Shown piece by piece: positions 45,208 to 55,460 of a stretch of DNA of 64,000 nt. The stretch is from positions 2,895,285-2,959,284 of the forward strand of contig NZ_JBFRBH010000001.1 in the NCBI RefSeq assembly GCF_040932485.1. Direction: 5' to 3'. The notes beneath the pieces are model-generated. The model was not told where the DNA came from and ran no database searches. It worked only from the letters and a program-made list of their open reading frames with translations. A program made the position numbers and the translations under genes. Source of the DNA: Gymnodinialimonas sp. 202GB13-11. GTDB lineage: Bacteria; Pseudomonadota; Alphaproteobacteria; Rhodobacterales; Rhodobacteraceae. How positions within the stretch are numbered: position 1 is the first letter of the stretch; each line of letters opens with the position of its first letter.

Positions 45208-45315
45208 GCGTCGCCTCCATGCTCGTGTCGGGGGGATCCATCCCGGACACACTCGAGGTAAAAATGACGAATCCGGGCCACGGAAAACCGCAGCCCGGCA
45301 GGAATTCTTCTGACC

Positions 45316-45705
45316 TTAGACGCGGCGGCGCTTCGGTGGGCGGCAGCCATTGTGGGCCATCGGCGTCACGTCGCGGATCGAAGTGATTTGGAAGCCCAGG
45401 GCCGCCAGGGCGCGCAGCGCGCTTTCACGGCCCGAACCTGGGCCCTGAACTTCGACCTCAAGCGTTTTCACGCCATGGTCCTGCGCCTTCTTACCCGCAT
45501 CTTCCGCAGCCATCTGGGCGGCGAACGGTGTGGACTTGCGGCTGCCCTTGAAGCCCATCGTGCCAGCAGACGACCAGGAAATGGCGTTGCCCTGCACGTC
45601 AGAGATCAGGATCTTGGTGTTGTTGAACGATGAATTCACATGCGCAACGCCAGTGGCGATGTTCTTGGAAACCTTCTTCTTCGCGGGACGACGATCACGT
45701 GCCAT
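45316..45705 (-). CDS. rpsK: 30S ribosomal protein S11
   Basis: A 129-residue protein with [40 protein letters not shown] and a C-terminal [21 protein letters not shown], diagnostic of S11. It sits 15 bp after rpsM. Confidence 0.97.
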   Translation of the reverse strand: MARDRRPAKKKVSKNIATGVAHVNSSFNNTKILISDVQGNAISWSSAGTMGFKGSRKSTPFAAQMAAEDAGKKAQDHGVKTLEVEVQGPGSGRESALRALAALGFQITSIRDVTPMAHNGCRPPKRRRV

Positions 45706-45720
45706 GTGTCCAGCCCTCCC

Positions 45721-46089
45721 TTATTTCTTCTTACCGGCAATGGCCTTTGCGGGGCCTTTGCGGGTGCGAGCGTTGGTGTGCGTGCGCTGACCGCGGACGG
45801 GCAGGTTACGGCGATGGCGCAGACCGCGGTAGCAGCCAAGGTCCATCAGACGCTTGATGTTCATCTGCGTTTCGCGGCGCAGGTCACCTTCGACGTTATA
45901 GTTGGCGTCGATGTGCTCACGGATTTGCAGCACCTCTGCATCCGACAGCTCATTCACGCGGCGCGTGGCGTCGATGCCAACGGCTTCGCAGATGGCTGCG
46001 GCGGAGGTGTGACCAATTCCGGTGATGTAGGTCAGCGCGATCGGAACGCGCTTTGCGGTGGGGATGTTGACCCCTGCAATACGTGCCAT
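45721..46089 (-). CDS. rpsM: 30S ribosomal protein S13
   Basis: A 122-residue protein opening [20 protein letters not shown] and ending [34 protein letters not shown], which is S13. Start ATG 46089-46087; the longer frame upstream runs into a hairpin region. Confidence 0.97.
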   Translation of the reverse strand: MARIAGVNIPTAKRVPIALTYITGIGHTSAAAICEAVGIDATRRVNELSDAEVLQIREHIDANYNVEGDLRRETQMNIKRLMDLGCYRGLRHRRNLPVRGQRTHTNARTRKGPAKAIAGKKK

Positions 46090-46145
46090 GTGTGGCATAT
46101 CCTTCAGTTGCGAGCCCGTAACCCCAGGCCCTTTTTTCACAACGT

Positions 46146-46170
46146 AAGCCCGGGCGATTTTCCCGGGCTT
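46146..46170. other. Hairpin in the adk-rpsM gap
   Basis: AAGCCCGGG and CCCGGGCTT pair across a seven-base loop. No U-tract follows in the minus direction, so it looks like an attenuating or stabilising hairpin rather than a terminator. Confidence 0.5.
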
Positions 46171-46249
46171 GCATTAGCTCCCGACAGGGTGATTCCTGCG
46201 GAGATGGCGGTAAGTATGACTTGATGACCAAAAGGTCAATAGGCCCGGA

Positions 46250-46828
46250 TCAGGCGTCCAGAATGCCCGCGATTTCGGCAGCAACTTCGTCCATCGTGCC
46301 AAGGCCCTCAACGCCCTGTAGCATCCCCTTGGCGTAGTAGTAGCCGAGCAGCGGCGAGGTTTGTTTGTAGTAGACGAACAGGCGTTCCTGCATCGCTTCA
46401 GCCGTATCATCGGCGCGGGGTTCTTTCCCGGCGGCGACGGCCTCGGCTGCGCGGTTGACGACGCGTTGCACCAGCACCTCGTCCTTGTCGACGCGCATCT
46501 CGATCACAGCATCAAGGCTTTGGCCCATGTCGGCGAGCAGTTCGTTCAGCGCATCCGCCTGCGGCAGTGTGCGGGGGAAGCCGTCGAAGATGAAGCCGTT
46601 GCCACCGGCTTCCAGCTTTTCGCGGATTAGGCCGATGACGATCTCATCTGTTACCAGATGACCCTTGGCCATCACCTCGGCGACCTTCTGGCCCATCTCT
46701 GTGCCGCTGGTCTTGGCTTCGCGCAGCATGTCCCCGGTGGACAGCTGAGTCATGCCGCGTGCTTCAACAAGGCGTTGCGCCTGCGTTCCCTTCCCCGCAC
46801 CCGGCGGGCCCAAAAGAATGATGTTCAT
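46250..46828 (-). CDS. adk: Adenylate kinase, short-lid form
   Basis: A 192-residue kinase. The P-loop is [16 protein letters not shown], then [10 protein letters not shown] and [14 protein letters not shown]. The region after VQRVVNRA is short ([14 protein letters not shown]) and lacks the long LID with its four zinc-type positions, so this is the compact form. It interconverts ATP, ADP and AMP. The start overlaps the secY stop by 4 bp. Confidence 0.95.
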   Translation of the reverse strand: MNIILLGPPGAGKGTQAQRLVEARGMTQLSTGDMLREAKTSGTEMGQKVAEVMAKGHLVTDEIVIGLIREKLEAGGNGFIFDGFPRTLPQADALNELLADMGQSLDAVIEMRVDKDEVLVQRVVNRAAEAVAAGKEPRADDTAEAMQERLFVYYKQTSPLLGYYYAKGMLQGVEGLGTMDEVAAEIAGILDA

Positions 46829-48195
46829 CGACGCGCAGGTCCCTTCCGCGGTTTCTTGGCGCCGCTCTTGCGCCCCCGCAGTTGGGACTTCTCAAGCAGG
46901 CCTTCGTATTGGTGTGCCAACAGATGAGACTGTATCTGCTGCACTGTGTCCATACCCACCGAGACGATAATCAGGATCGAGGTGCCGCCGAAATACGCCG
47001 TGATGGCAAGGTTCGTCCGCACGATTTCTGGCATCAGACAGACGAGCGCCAGATAGGCCGAGCCAAGCACAAGAATGCGGCGCACCACGTATTCCAGATA
47101 CTCAGCGGTCCGCGCACCGGGGCGGATGCCCGGAATGAAACCGTTCTGGTTCTTCAGGTTGTCGGCCACATCCTCGGTCTTAAAGGACACGTTCAGCGTA
47201 TAGAAATACGTGAAGAAGATGATCATCGACGCGAAGAACAGTAGGTAAAGCGGCTGGCCGGGGCCGAAGTTCGCAAGGATCCAGCCCATGACCGGGCCGT
47301 TGCCCTCGGCGCCACCGAAGGTCGTCAGCGTGGTCGGCAGTAGCAGAAGGGAAGAGGCGAAGATCGCAGGGATCACACCCGCAGGGTTCACCTTCACGGG
47401 CAGATGGCTGGAGCCACCATCGTAGACCTTCATCCCCACCTGGCGGCGCGGATACTGAATGTGGATTTTCCTCAAACTGCGTTCCATGAACACAACGAAG
47501 AACAGCGTGCCGATCAGCATCACGATCACACCAAGGATCGCAGGCGTGCTGAGCGCACCCTGACGGCCGGACTCGAAGAACTGCGCCAAGGCTGCTGGGA
47601 TTTCAGCGATGATGCCCACGAAGATGATCAGCGAGATGCCGTTGCCAATGCCGCGCTGTGTGATCTGTTCACCCAACCACATCAGGAACATCGTGCCGCC
47701 GACCAGCGTGATCACGCAGGCAGCGCGGAAGAACCAGCCGGGATCGGTCACCAGGCCGCCAGATTCCATGGAAACAGCAAGTCCGTAAGCCTGCGCTGTC
47801 GCCAAAACCACTGTGCCGTAGCGCGTCCATTGGTTCAGCTTTTTGCGGCCCTGCTCCCCCTCTTTCTTCAGCTGCTCCATCGCCGGCACCATGGCCGACA
47901 TGAGCTGCACGATGATCGAGGCCGAGATATAGGGCATGATCCCCAGCGCGAAGACACCCATGCGGGACAGCGCGCCGCCGGTGAACATGTTCAGAACGCC
48001 ACCAAGGCCAGCCGCTGCCTGATCGAAGAAGTTCTGCAACTCGATCGCGTCGATGCCGGGCACCGGAATGTAGGTGCCGATCCGGTAAATGATCAGAAGG
48101 CCCAGGGTGAACCAGATCCGCTGGCGAAGCTCTGTGGCTTTGCCGAACGCGCTCCAGCTCATGTTGGAGGCCATTTGCTCCGCTGCTGATGCCAT
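46825..48195 (-). CDS. secY: Preprotein translocase subunit SecY
   Basis: A 456-residue ten-helix protein with [66 protein letters not shown] and the C-terminal [31 protein letters not shown]. It forms the Sec channel. Start ATG 48195-48193. The C-terminal tail is basic ([14 protein letters not shown]). Confidence 0.97.
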   Translation of the reverse strand: MASAAEQMASNMSWSAFGKATELRQRIWFTLGLLIIYRIGTYIPVPGIDAIELQNFFDQAAAGLGGVLNMFTGGALSRMGVFALGIMPYISASIIVQLMSAMVPAMEQLKKEGEQGRKKLNQWTRYGTVVLATAQAYGLAVSMESGGLVTDPGWFFRAACVITLVGGTMFLMWLGEQITQRGIGNGISLIIFVGIIAEIPAALAQFFESGRQGALSTPAILGVIVMLIGTLFFVVFMERSLRKIHIQYPRRQVGMKVYDGGSSHLPVKVNPAGVIPAIFASSLLLLPTTLTTFGGAEGNGPVMGWILANFGPGQPLYLLFFASMIIFFTYFYTLNVSFKTEDVADNLKNQNGFIPGIRPGARTAEYLEYVVRRILVLGSAYLALVCLMPEIVRTNLAITAYFGGTSILIIVSVGMDTVQQIQSHLLAHQYEGLLEKSQLRGRKSGAKKPRKGPARR

Positions 48196-48305
48196 GCCGT
48201 CTCTCTTATGCGCTAAAGCCGCCGGGCCCGGGCCACGGGGCCCCTGCGGCGCAGGAATTCCTTTGGGAAGGATGTAGGCGGAGAGGGCCCCGCCCACAAG
48301 CGTTA

Positions 48306-48324
48306 CGGGGTGATTAACACCCCG
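48306..48324. other. Hairpin in the rplO-secY gap
   Basis: CGGGGTG-ATTAA-CACCCCG lies seven bases after the rplO stop. In the minus direction no U-run follows, so full termination is unlikely. Confidence 0.45.
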
Positions 48325-48330
48325 AACGGG

Positions 48331-48804
48331 TTACTCCGCCGCAGCAGCCGCTGCCGTGGTCAGCTTGCCGCCTGCCTTTTCAACAGCTTCAACAGCCGCT
48401 TTCGAGGCGCCAGTGACGCTGATGTTAAGCTTGGCCGACACTTCACCCTTCGCCAGAACGCGCACGCCATCGAGCTTGCGGCGCACCAGACCGGAGGCGA
48501 CCAGCGCATCTTCGGTGATCTCGGCTTTGGCGTCGATTTTGCCGGCGTCGATGAACTTCTGGATCAGGCCCAGGTTCACAACAGCGAATTCCTTACGGTT
48601 CGGCTTGTTGAAGCCACGCTTGGGAAGACGCTGGTAGAGGGGCATCTGGCCGCCTTCATAGGCGTTGATGGCCACACCCGAACGGGATTTCTGACCCTTG
48701 ATACCACGGCCGGCGGTTTTACCCATGCCCGAGCCGGGGCCACGGCCAACGCGCTTACGGCGTTTGGTTGCACCAGGATTGTCCCGCAATTCATGCAGTT
48801 TCAT
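48331..48804 (-). CDS. rplO: 50S ribosomal protein L15
   Basis: A 157-residue protein: [43 protein letters not shown], and [18 protein letters not shown] mark L15. It is the first ribosomal gene after the interrupting unknown gene, 170 bp downstream of it, so it needs either readthrough or its own promoter. Confidence 0.97.
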   Translation of the reverse strand: MKLHELRDNPGATKRRKRVGRGPGSGMGKTAGRGIKGQKSRSGVAINAYEGGQMPLYQRLPKRGFNKPNRKEFAVVNLGLIQKFIDAGKIDAKAEITEDALVASGLVRRKLDGVRVLAKGEVSAKLNISVTGASKAAVEAVEKAGGKLTTAAAAAAE

Positions 48805-48974
48805 GTCGCTTCTCCTTAAGCCGGACATGCCCCCGGAAGCGAAATGGGACAGCCACGGCATTTCTTGATGTTGATTACGCTTGTTGCGCAGGCCGATTCC
48901 GGCCACCGGAGGCGTATATGACCTGTTGTGATTTCAAGCAAGGCCCCATTGGCGGGATCAGTTGGCAACGAATA

Positions 48975-49421
48975 CTAACCTGTGCGCGGGGTCGGAGGCA
49001 GGAAGGTCTCGACCTCCAGCAGGTGCGCGATGCTTTCATGGGGCAGGTCCAGCGCATCAAGCGCCTCGCGCTCGGTCTGGTAGACCTCGACCTTGATGCC
49101 ACCGGCGATCTCAGCCAGCGACTGATACATGCGCCCCACACCGAAGATGGTCTCTTTCGGCGAATACAGAACTGTCTGCGTTTCGACGGGCGTTTCGGGA
49201 ACCTGGCTGTTCACTTGCCGCAAAATCGACTGCACTAAACTGAAATTGATATCGAATTCGGTTATCTCCGAATGGTCAATCAACTCGCGTCGGCCGGGCT
49301 TGTAATGCGCATCGCTCAGATATCGGACGAAATTGCCCGCGAATTGCTCGTAGTCCACAAACCCATACCAACGGGCATAGAGTAGATCGAGGTCCAGCGA
49401 TGTTTCGAATTCGATGGCCAC
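48975..49421 (-). CDS. Unknown 148-residue protein lodged between rpmD and rplO
   Basis: A soluble acidic protein beginning MAIEFETSLDLDLLYARWYG, with LIDHSEITEFDINFSLVQSIL and LEVETFLPPTPRTG at the end. No cysteine, signal peptide or membrane segment is seen. The alternating strand-helix look (ARWYGFVDYEQF, ELIDHSEI, KVEVYQTEREAL) recalls small STAS/SpoIIAA-like folds, but that is only a suggestion. It lies on the ribosomal strand after a strong terminator and has its own AT-rich upstream region. Confidence 0.75.
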   Translation of the reverse strand: MAIEFETSLDLDLLYARWYGFVDYEQFAGNFVRYLSDAHYKPGRRELIDHSEITEFDINFSLVQSILRQVNSQVPETPVETQTVLYSPKETIFGVGRMYQSLAEIAGGIKVEVYQTEREALDALDLPHESIAHLLEVETFLPPTPRTG

Positions 49422-49512
49422 GCCGTCAATTCCAATAAGTTAATGAAGCGTTAATTGTAGGATAGCCCGTTTTGCGAAGAAAAAAGGGGTATTTCTAAGG
49501 CTGCCCATGGGC

Positions 49513-49542
49513 AAAAGAAAAGCCCGGCACAGGGCCGGGCTT
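49513..49542 (-). terminator. Intrinsic terminator after rpmD
   Basis: On the minus strand AAAGCCCGGC-CCTGT-GCCGGGCTTTT runs into TTCTTTTG. It stands 28 bp after the rpmD stop, in the middle of what is normally one ribosomal operon. Confidence 0.92.
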
Positions 49543-49569
49543 TCTGTCTACAGGAAAAGGTTAGGCTGT

Positions 49570-49758
49570 TCAGCCGCGCTCTTCCACGATTTCTACGAGA
49601 TGCGGGATCTTGTTGATCATGCCGCGGACCGAGGGGGTATCCTCAAGCTCACGGGTTTTGTGCATCTTGTTCAGACCCAGGCCGATCAGCGTGGCACGCT
49701 GGTCTTGGGGGCGACGGATGGGCGAGCCCACCTGCTTGACGACGATGGTTTTTGCCAT
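49570..49758 (-). CDS. rpmD: 50S ribosomal protein L30
   Basis: A 62-residue protein, [20 protein letters not shown] then [20 protein letters not shown], typical L30. It lies 5 bp after rpsE and is followed by a terminator, which makes it the last gene of its transcript. Confidence 0.96.
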   Translation of the reverse strand: MAKTIVVKQVGSPIRRPQDQRATLIGLGLNKMHKTRELEDTPSVRGMINKIPHLVEIVEERG

Positions 49759-49763
49759 GGGTC

Positions 49764-50339
49764 TCAGGCCTCCTCAGTCTCTGCCGCGGGGGCGTCATCA
49801 CGCTTGGGCAGGATGTCGGCGACCTTCTTGCCGCGACGTGCTGCCACCTGACGGGGCGAGCTTTCCTTGCGCAGACCGTCCAGCGTGGCACGGATCATGT
49901 TGTAAGGGTTCTGGGAACCGGTCGACTTCGACACAACGTCCTTCACACCCAGCATCTCGAACACGGCACGCATCGGACCACCGGCGATGATACCAGTACC
50001 TTCCGGTGCAGTGCGCATCACGACCTTGCCTGCGCCGTGACGGCCCAGAATGTCGTGGTGCAGCGTGCGGCCTTCTTTCAGCGGCACGCGGATCAGGTTT
50101 CGCTTAGCCTGCTCGGTGGCTTTGCGGATCGCCTCGGGCACCTCTTTGGCCTTACCTTTGCCGAAGCCCACGCGACCGCGCTGGTCACCAACAACGACGA
50201 GAGCGGCGAAGCCGAAACGCTTACCACCCTTAACGGTCTTGGAGACGCGGTTGATCGCGACCAAGCGGTCGGCAAATTCCGGCGTTTCCTCTTCACGGTT
50301 GCGACCGCGGCCGCGCCCTCTGTTTTCACGTTCTGCCAT
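49764..50339 (-). CDS. rpsE: 30S ribosomal protein S5
   Basis: A 191-residue protein with [46 protein letters not shown] and [20 protein letters not shown], the S5 double-stranded RNA-binding and C-terminal domains. The start follows 115 bp of non-coding DNA after rplR. Confidence 0.97.
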   Translation of the reverse strand: MAERENRGRGRGRNREEETPEFADRLVAINRVSKTVKGGKRFGFAALVVVGDQRGRVGFGKGKAKEVPEAIRKATEQAKRNLIRVPLKEGRTLHHDILGRHGAGKVVMRTAPEGTGIIAGGPMRAVFEMLGVKDVVSKSTGSQNPYNMIRATLDGLRKESSPRQVAARRGKKVADILPKRDDAPAAETEEA

Positions 50340-50454
50340 ATGGCAATTCCTTCAAATGGAGCGCGTTGGAACGCGCCGGAGTTGTCTCAATCCTCGTGAG
50401 CGCACGGCCCCGGGATCATCGAGGGCGCCCCAATGGAGCGCCCTTCAAGGTGCT

Positions 50455-50814
50455 TCAGAACTTCAGACCACCTTCACGCGCTGCGTCGGCCAAGGCCTTC
50501 ACACGCCCGTGGAACAGGAAGCCGCCACGGTCGAAGTAGCATTCTTCGACGCCAGCCTTCTTCGCCCGCTCGGCAATCGCGGCGCCCACCTTTGCGGCGG
50601 CCTCCACGTTGTTCTTGCCGACCACGCCGAGCGACGATTCCAGCGACGAGGCCGAGGCCAGCGTCACACCTTGGGTGTCGTCGATCAGCTGGACGCTGAT
50701 GTTCTTGTTCGAACGATGAACCGAAAGGCGCGCGCGCCCTGCAGCCATCTTCTTCATTTTGTTCCGGTTGCGCAGGCGGCGCTTCTGGAACAGATCGCGT
50801 TTGCTCATAGCCAT
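50455..50814 (-). CDS. rplR: 50S ribosomal protein L18
   Basis: A 119-residue protein, [20 protein letters not shown], with [20 protein letters not shown] and [28 protein letters not shown]. It binds 5S rRNA. An alternative start two codons on is possible. Confidence 0.97.
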   Translation of the reverse strand: MAMSKRDLFQKRRLRNRNKMKKMAAGRARLSVHRSNKNISVQLIDDTQGVTLASASSLESSLGVVGKNNVEAAAKVGAAIAERAKKAGVEECYFDRGGFLFHGRVKALADAAREGGLKF

Positions 50815-50825
50815 AGTGCCAGCCC

Positions 50826-51359
50826 TTACTTCTTCTTGCCTTCCTTACGGAAGATGTACTCACCCTTGTAGCGGATGCCTTTGCCTTTGTAGGGCTCGGG
50901 CGCACGCCACTCACGAATGTTCGCTGCCACCTGACCAACAAGCTGCTGGTCGGTGCCCTCGATCACCACTTCGGTGTTCTTCGGGCATGTGACGGTCACA
51001 CCGGCGGGCACTTCAAAGTCGACGTCATGCGAATAACCGAGCGACAGCTTGAGGGTATTCCCCGCCATCTGTGCACGATAACCAACACCGGTGATCTCAA
51101 GCTCTTTCTTGAAACCGTCGGTGACGCCGGTGACGAGGTTCTGCACCATGGTGCGGCTCATGCCCCACTGCTGACGCGCACGCTTGGACTTGCCACGCGG
51201 CTCAACGGTGATCGCATTGTCGGCCACGGCCAGCGACACATCGTCGGTTGCGGTGAAGGCGCGGGCACCCTTGGGGCCCTTCACTTCAATGGTCTGACCC
51301 GACACGGAGGCTTCGACACCCCCGGGCAGCTCGACCGGTTTTTTACCAATACGAGACAT
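50826..51359 (-). CDS. rplF: 50S ribosomal protein L6
   Basis: A 177-residue protein opening [20 protein letters not shown] and ending [24 protein letters not shown], which is L6 with its two related domains. Confidence 0.97.
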   Translation of the reverse strand: MSRIGKKPVELPGGVEASVSGQTIEVKGPKGARAFTATDDVSLAVADNAITVEPRGKSKRARQQWGMSRTMVQNLVTGVTDGFKKELEITGVGYRAQMAGNTLKLSLGYSHDVDFEVPAGVTVTCPKNTEVVIEGTDQQLVGQVAANIREWRAPEPYKGKGIRYKGEYIFRKEGKKK

Positions 51360-51371
51360 TGCCAGATCTCC

Positions 51372-51764
51372 TTAGAAGATTGTGCAAAGCACTTCGCCGC
51401 CAACATTCTGGCTGCGAGCGTTTGCATCGGACATCACGCCCTTCGAGGTGGAAACGATCGACACACCCAGACCCTGACGGACCTGCGGGATGTCGCCCAC
51501 GCTCATGTAGACGCGGCGGCCGGGTTTCGACACGCGCTTGAGCTCACGGATCACCGGGGTGCCTTCATAGTACTTCAGGCTGATTTCAAAGGCGGGGTGA
51601 CCGTCTTTGCCGGTGGTGGGCTCGTAGCCGCGGATATAGCCTTCGTCCGCCAACACATCCAAGACGCGCGCACGCTGCTTGGAGGCCGGGGTCTCGACCG
51701 TGGATTTACCGCGCATCTGGTTGTTGCGGATGCGGGTCAGCATATCGCCGATAGGATCATTCAT
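51372..51764 (-). CDS. rpsH: 30S ribosomal protein S8
   Basis: A 130-residue protein: [30 protein letters not shown], and a C-terminal [33 protein letters not shown], all S8. In many bacteria S8 also represses its own operon; no such site was analysed here. Confidence 0.97.
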   Translation of the reverse strand: MNDPIGDMLTRIRNNQMRGKSTVETPASKQRARVLDVLADEGYIRGYEPTTGKDGHPAFEISLKYYEGTPVIRELKRVSKPGRRVYMSVGDIPQVRQGLGVSIVSTSKGVMSDANARSQNVGGEVLCTIF

Positions 51765-51778
51765 TTCTCAGATCTCCC

Positions 51779-52084
51779 TTACCAGCTCGACTTGACCATG
51801 CCGGGAATCTGACCGTTGGAGGCCAAATCACGCAGCTTGATCCGCGACATTTTCAGCTTGCGGTAATACGCCTTGGGGCGACCGGTCAGCTGGCAACGGT
51901 TGTGAAGACGGGTGGCCGAGCTGTTGCGCGGCAGTTTCGCCAGTTTCAGACGCGCCTTGAAGCGCTCTTCCATCGGCTTGTCTTCGTCATTTGCAATCTC
52001 TTTCAGCGCGGCACGCTTGGCGGCATACTTCTCCACCAGGCGCTGACGCTTGAGTTCACGTTGAACCATGGAAACTTTAGCCAT
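51779..52084 (-). CDS. rpsN: 30S ribosomal protein S14 (zinc-free form)
   Basis: A 101-residue S14: [20 protein letters not shown] and [43 protein letters not shown]. The CxxC pairs of the zinc form are absent, so it is the long, cysteine-poor type. Confidence 0.97.
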   Translation of the reverse strand: MAKVSMVQRELKRQRLVEKYAAKRAALKEIANDEDKPMEERFKARLKLAKLPRNSSATRLHNRCQLTGRPKAYYRKLKMSRIKLRDLASNGQIPGMVKSSW

Positions 52085-52102
52085 GTGTCTATTCCTCTCG
52101 CG

Positions 52103-52663
52103 TCAGGCGTTGAACGGCATGTTGAAGTGCTTCAGCAGGGACTTCGCCTCTGCATCTGTCTTCGCCGTGGTGACGATGATCACGTCGATGCCCCAAACCT
52201 CATCGACCTTGTCGAAGTTGATCTCGGGGAAAACGATGTGCTCCTTGATGCCCATGGCAAAGTTGCCACGACCGTCGAACGACGGCTTCACACCACGGAA
52301 GTCGCGGATGCGGGGCATTGCGATGGTGGTGAGGCGGTCAAGGAAGTCGTACATGCGGTCGCCGCGCAGCGTGACCTTCGTGCCAAGCGGCATGTCTTCA
52401 CGAACGCGGAAGCCAGCAATGGACTTCTTGGCTTTGGTGATGACCGCGTGCTGGCCTGCGATGGCGGTCAGGTCTTCCTGGGCCGATTTGGCCTTCTTGG
52501 AGTCCTTCACGCTTTCGGCCCCTGCGCCGATGTTGAGAACGATCTTCTCAAGGCGCGGGATCTGCATGTCGTTTTTGTAGCCGAATTCCTCTTTCATGGC
52601 TGCCTTGATGGCATCCTTGTAAGCGGCCTTCAGACGCGGGGAGTAGTTGGCGGTATCCAGCAT
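52103..52663 (-). CDS. rplE: 50S ribosomal protein L5
   Basis: A 186-residue protein with [50 protein letters not shown] and [18 protein letters not shown], typical L5. Its start codon shares one base with the rplX stop. Confidence 0.97.
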   Translation of the reverse strand: MLDTANYSPRLKAAYKDAIKAAMKEEFGYKNDMQIPRLEKIVLNIGAGAESVKDSKKAKSAQEDLTAIAGQHAVITKAKKSIAGFRVREDMPLGTKVTLRGDRMYDFLDRLTTIAMPRIRDFRGVKPSFDGRGNFAMGIKEHIVFPEINFDKVDEVWGIDVIIVTTAKTDAEAKSLLKHFNMPFNA

Positions 52664-52968
52664 CAGATCACGTCCCCCGTGGTCTTGGCGAAGCGGACCT
52701 TCTTGCCGTCTTCCTCACGGAAGCCAACGCGAGTTGCTTTGCCGTTTGCGTCCAGCAGGGCCAGGTTCGACAGATCGATGGGCATCGCCTGAGGGATGCG
52801 GCCACCTTGGCTGGACTGGCTTTGCTTGGTGTGACGGATGGCGATGTTCACGCCGTCCACGATTGCTTTGCCGGCCTTCGGGTTCACGGAGGCGATTTCG
52901 CCTTCCTTGCCCTTGTCCTTGCCGGCGAGCACGACGACCTTGTCGCCCTTCTTGAGCTTAGCTGCCAT
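52663..52968 (-). CDS. rplX: 50S ribosomal protein L24
   Basis: A 101-residue KOW-domain protein, [20 protein letters not shown] then [20 protein letters not shown]. Start ATG 52968-52966, immediately after the rplN stop. Confidence 0.96.
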   Translation of the reverse strand: MAAKLKKGDKVVVLAGKDKGKEGEIASVNPKAGKAIVDGVNIAIRHTKQSQSSQGGRIPQAMPIDLSNLALLDANGKATRVGFREEDGKKVRFAKTTGDVI

Positions 52969-52969
52969 C

Positions 52970-53338
52970 TTACAGCACCTCCGGCGCAAGCGAGATGATC
53001 TTCATGAAGTTCTTCGCGCGCAGCTCACGAACAACCGGCCCAAAAATACGGGTGCCGATCGGCTCGTTGTTGTTGTTGAGGATGACGGCGGCGTTGCGAT
53101 CAAAGCGGATCGCTGTTCCGTCTTCACGGCGGACTTCCTTGGCGGTGCGAACGACGACGGCCTTGCGGACGTCCCCTTTCTTCACACGACCACGCGGAAT
53201 AGCCTCCTTGACCGACACCACGATGATGTCGCCCACAGAGGCGTACTTGCGTTTGGAACCACCCAGGACCTTGATGCACTGAACACGGCGAGCGCCGCTA
53301 TTGTCAGCAACATCCAGATTGGTCTGCATCTGGATCAT
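52970..53338 (-). CDS. rplN: 50S ribosomal protein L14
   Basis: A 122-residue protein, [20 protein letters not shown], with [15 protein letters not shown] and [25 protein letters not shown], which is L14 end to end. Confidence 0.97.
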
Positions 53339-53416
53339 ATTGGTTTCTCCCGACGTCCCGGACCGGCAGTTTGCACATTGGCCCGGGGGTTTCGATCAAA
53401 CCGAGATGTGACAGCC

Positions 53417-53647
53417 TTAGTTGGCGATCACCTCCCAGCGCTTGGATTTCGAGACAGGGGCACATTCCTGAATGCGGACTGTGTCACCCACCTTGAAAGT
53501 GTTCTCCGGATCATGCGCCCGATACTTCTTGGACTTCCGGATGGTCTTCTGCATGACCGGGTGCTTGAAGCGGCGCTCCACGGATACGGTCACGGTCTGT
53601 TCGTTGGCGTCGCTGGTCACGGTGCCTGTAAGGATACGCTTGGGCAT
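53417..53647 (-). CDS. rpsQ: 30S ribosomal protein S17
   Basis: A 76-residue OB-fold protein: [39 protein letters not shown] and [20 protein letters not shown]. It starts 4 bp after rpmC. Confidence 0.96.
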   Translation of the reverse strand: MPKRILTGTVTSDANEQTVTVSVERRFKHPVMQKTIRKSKKYRAHDPENTFKVGDTVRIQECAPVSKSKRWEVIAN

Positions 53648-53651
53648 GGTC

Positions 53652-53858
53652 TTACGCCTCCGCTGCGGCAGCGGCCGCTTTTTCGTTCAGAATGGTCTTA
53701 ACGCGCGCGGCGTCGCGGCGAACCTGACGCATACGAGCGGTGTTTTCGAGCTGGCCTGTGGCCTGCTGGAAGCGGAGGTTGAAGGCCTCCTTCTTTAGCG
53801 CCGTCAGCTCATCACGAAGCTGGTCCGGCGTCTTGTCACGCAGTTCCTGGGCGTTCAT
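53652..53858 (-). CDS. rpmC: 50S ribosomal protein L29
   Basis: A 68-residue helical protein, [20 protein letters not shown] with [32 protein letters not shown]. Normally directly after rplP; here rplP lies 5.75 kb upstream, so rpmC opens a new transcription unit. Confidence 0.96.
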   Translation of the reverse strand: MNAQELRDKTPDQLRDELTALKKEAFNLRFQQATGQLENTARMRQVRRDAARVKTILNEKAAAAAAEA

Positions 53859-53938
53859 CGCCTTTTTCCTTTCAACATCATCAGCCGGCCGCGCGAAGCG
53901 TCACCGTGATTCTGATGGAGTTCGGTGAATGAACGGTC

Positions 53939-53967
53939 GCAATAGGCTCAAGCCAAGTGCAATGCAA
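53939..53967 (-). promoter_or_regulatory. Candidate promoter of the rpmC-rpmD transcription unit
   Basis: On the minus strand TTGCAT (53967-53962) and TATTGC (53944-53939) are spaced by exactly 17 bp, about 80 bp upstream of rpmC and just inside the terminator of the lipoprotein gene. Pattern match only. Confidence 0.5.
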
Positions 53968-53981
53968 CCCATTTCTCCCAA

Positions 53982-54026
53982 ACAAAAACGACCGCCCCCG
54001 CGCACTTCCGGCGCGTGGAGCGGCCT
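53982..54026 (-). terminator. Probable terminator after the small lipoprotein gene
   Basis: In the minus-strand transcript a long imperfect GC-rich stem (GGCCGCTCCACGCGC / GCGCGGGGGCGGTC, loop CGGAAGT) is followed by GTTTTTGTTT. It insulates rpmC from upstream transcription. Confidence 0.75.
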
Positions 54027-54056
54027 CTCCCTGCGGACTTCGCAGTCGGCAGAATC

Positions 54057-54269
54057 TTAATCGTCGTCGGTCAGGGCGTTGAAGCCCGCGCTGATGCCAC
54101 GACCTGCAAGGCGCCCTGCGCCTGCGACCGCGTGAACCGTGCCGCGCCCGACGGTGCCCACGACGTCACCGGTCGTGTTCGCAACCTGGCTGGTCGAGCA
54201 GGCCCCAAGCGTGACAGTCGAAAGGACGGCGGCTGCAAGGATCGTCATGCGATAAGTCACTTTGGTCAT
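54057..54269 (-). CDS. Small lipoprotein, unknown function
   Basis: About 70 residues: MTKVTYRMTILAAAVLSTVT followed by the lipobox LGAC (Cys about residue 24). The mature part is glycine-rich (TTGDVVGTVGRGTVHAVAGAGRLAGRGISAGFNAL), with a GxxxG-like rhythm that recalls membrane-associated segments. Start chosen at ATG 54269-54267 with GAGAG upstream. Divergent from the LysR gene. Confidence 0.75.
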   Translation of the reverse strand: MTKVTYRMTILAAAVLSTVTLGACSTSQVANTTGDVVGTVGRGTVHAVAGAGRLAGRGISAGFNALTDDD

Positions 54270-54410
54270 CGGTCTCTCCTTCCCCTGATCGGGCATTGGT
54301 TCAAAGGCAGCAGAAGCGCCGTCTTTGCTTGGGGAATAGGTAATCCATAGCTTTACTCATGAAAAACGAATAAGAAATATGTTTAAAACGAGTATTGCTG
54401 AAGGATAGAT

Positions 54411-55331
54411 ATGGATATCGCCCTGATCCGCACATTCCTTGAAGTCACGGCCACCGGGTCCTTCGTCTCCGCCGCTGACCGTCTCTACGTGACACAATCC
54501 GCCGTGAGCCTGCGTGTTCAGCGGTTGGAGGCAAGCCTTGGCCGCCCCCTCTTCACGCGGTCCAAAGCGGGCGCGGAGCTGACGGCCGCGGGGCGCGAGT
54601 TCGAACGCTACGCGCTGTCGATGCTGAAACTGTGGGAAGAGGCCAGACAACAGGTTGCGATCCCCGAAGGCTTTACCGAAAGCCTCTCCATCGGCGCGCA
54701 ATACTCGCTCTGGCCGCGCCTGGGGTTTCGCTGGCTTGACCAACTGCGTGTCGAACGTCCCCACCTCAACCTACGGGCGGAACTGGGGATGCCCGACAGG
54801 CTCACCCGATTTCTAGTCGAGGGCGTGATTCAGGCTGCGCTGACCTACACGCCCCAGATCCGCCCCGGGCTATCCGTTGAACAGGTGCTGGATGAAGAGC
54901 TTGTGCTGGTCGCCCCTTGGTCCGACAAGCGGCAAATCACGCCCGACCATTACGTGTTCGTCGATTGGGGACCGGAGTTCGTACGGGCTCATGCGATGCA
55001 CCTCCCGCATCTCACCAATACCGGAATGACTCTCAGCCTTGGCGCCATGGCTGTTGATTTCATCCAAACTCGCCAACTAGCCGCCTATCTTCCCGTCCGC
55101 GCGGTGAAGCCCTTGATCGACAGGGGTGAGCTGTTCCTGATCGCCGACGCACCGATCTTTCCTTATCCGGCCTGGGTCGTGTGGCGGGATGATTTGCCAA
55201 CAAATGTGCGCGAGTATGCATCGAAAACGCTCGAGAATGTGGTCGCCACCGCTGAAACGGAACAATCCAGCGTTCTGGACCAACTGGACAAGATTAGTGC
55301 GGAAGAGGTGGAAACCCTGGGCCGCGCATAG
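54411..55331 (+). CDS. LysR-family transcriptional regulator
   Basis: A 306-residue LysR-type regulator. The winged helix-turn-helix is MDIALIRTFLEVTATGSFVS and AADRLYVTQSAVSLRVQRLEASLGRPLFTRS; the effector domain starts near residue 90 (SLSIGAQYSLWPRLG). Diverges from the lipoprotein gene with 141 bp between starts, a usual place for LysR control. Targets unknown. Confidence 0.88.
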   Translation: MDIALIRTFLEVTATGSFVSAADRLYVTQSAVSLRVQRLEASLGRPLFTRSKAGAELTAAGREFERYALSMLKLWEEARQQVAIPEGFTESLSIGAQYSLWPRLGFRWLDQLRVERPHLNLRAELGMPDRLTRFLVEGVIQAALTYTPQIRPGLSVEQVLDEELVLVAPWSDKRQITPDHYVFVDWGPEFVRAHAMHLPHLTNTGMTLSLGAMAVDFIQTRQLAAYLPVRAVKPLIDRGELFLIADAPIFPYPAWVVWRDDLPTNVREYASKTLENVVATAETEQSSVLDQLDKISAEEVETLGRA

Positions 55332-55460
55332 CCTGAATATCCGGGCAGCCGCCGCAACCTTCCGTGAAGGTAAGGCATCCCGCCATACCCGGCCACCCGT
55401 TCGTCCTGCTACGCCTGAGCGATATTGCTGCATCGCCACTTTCGCATTTCAGGCATTCCA

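Noticed and set aside
44059-45261. Plus-strand open frame of 400 codons
   Set aside because: Antisense to rpoA; composition is that of a shadow frame.
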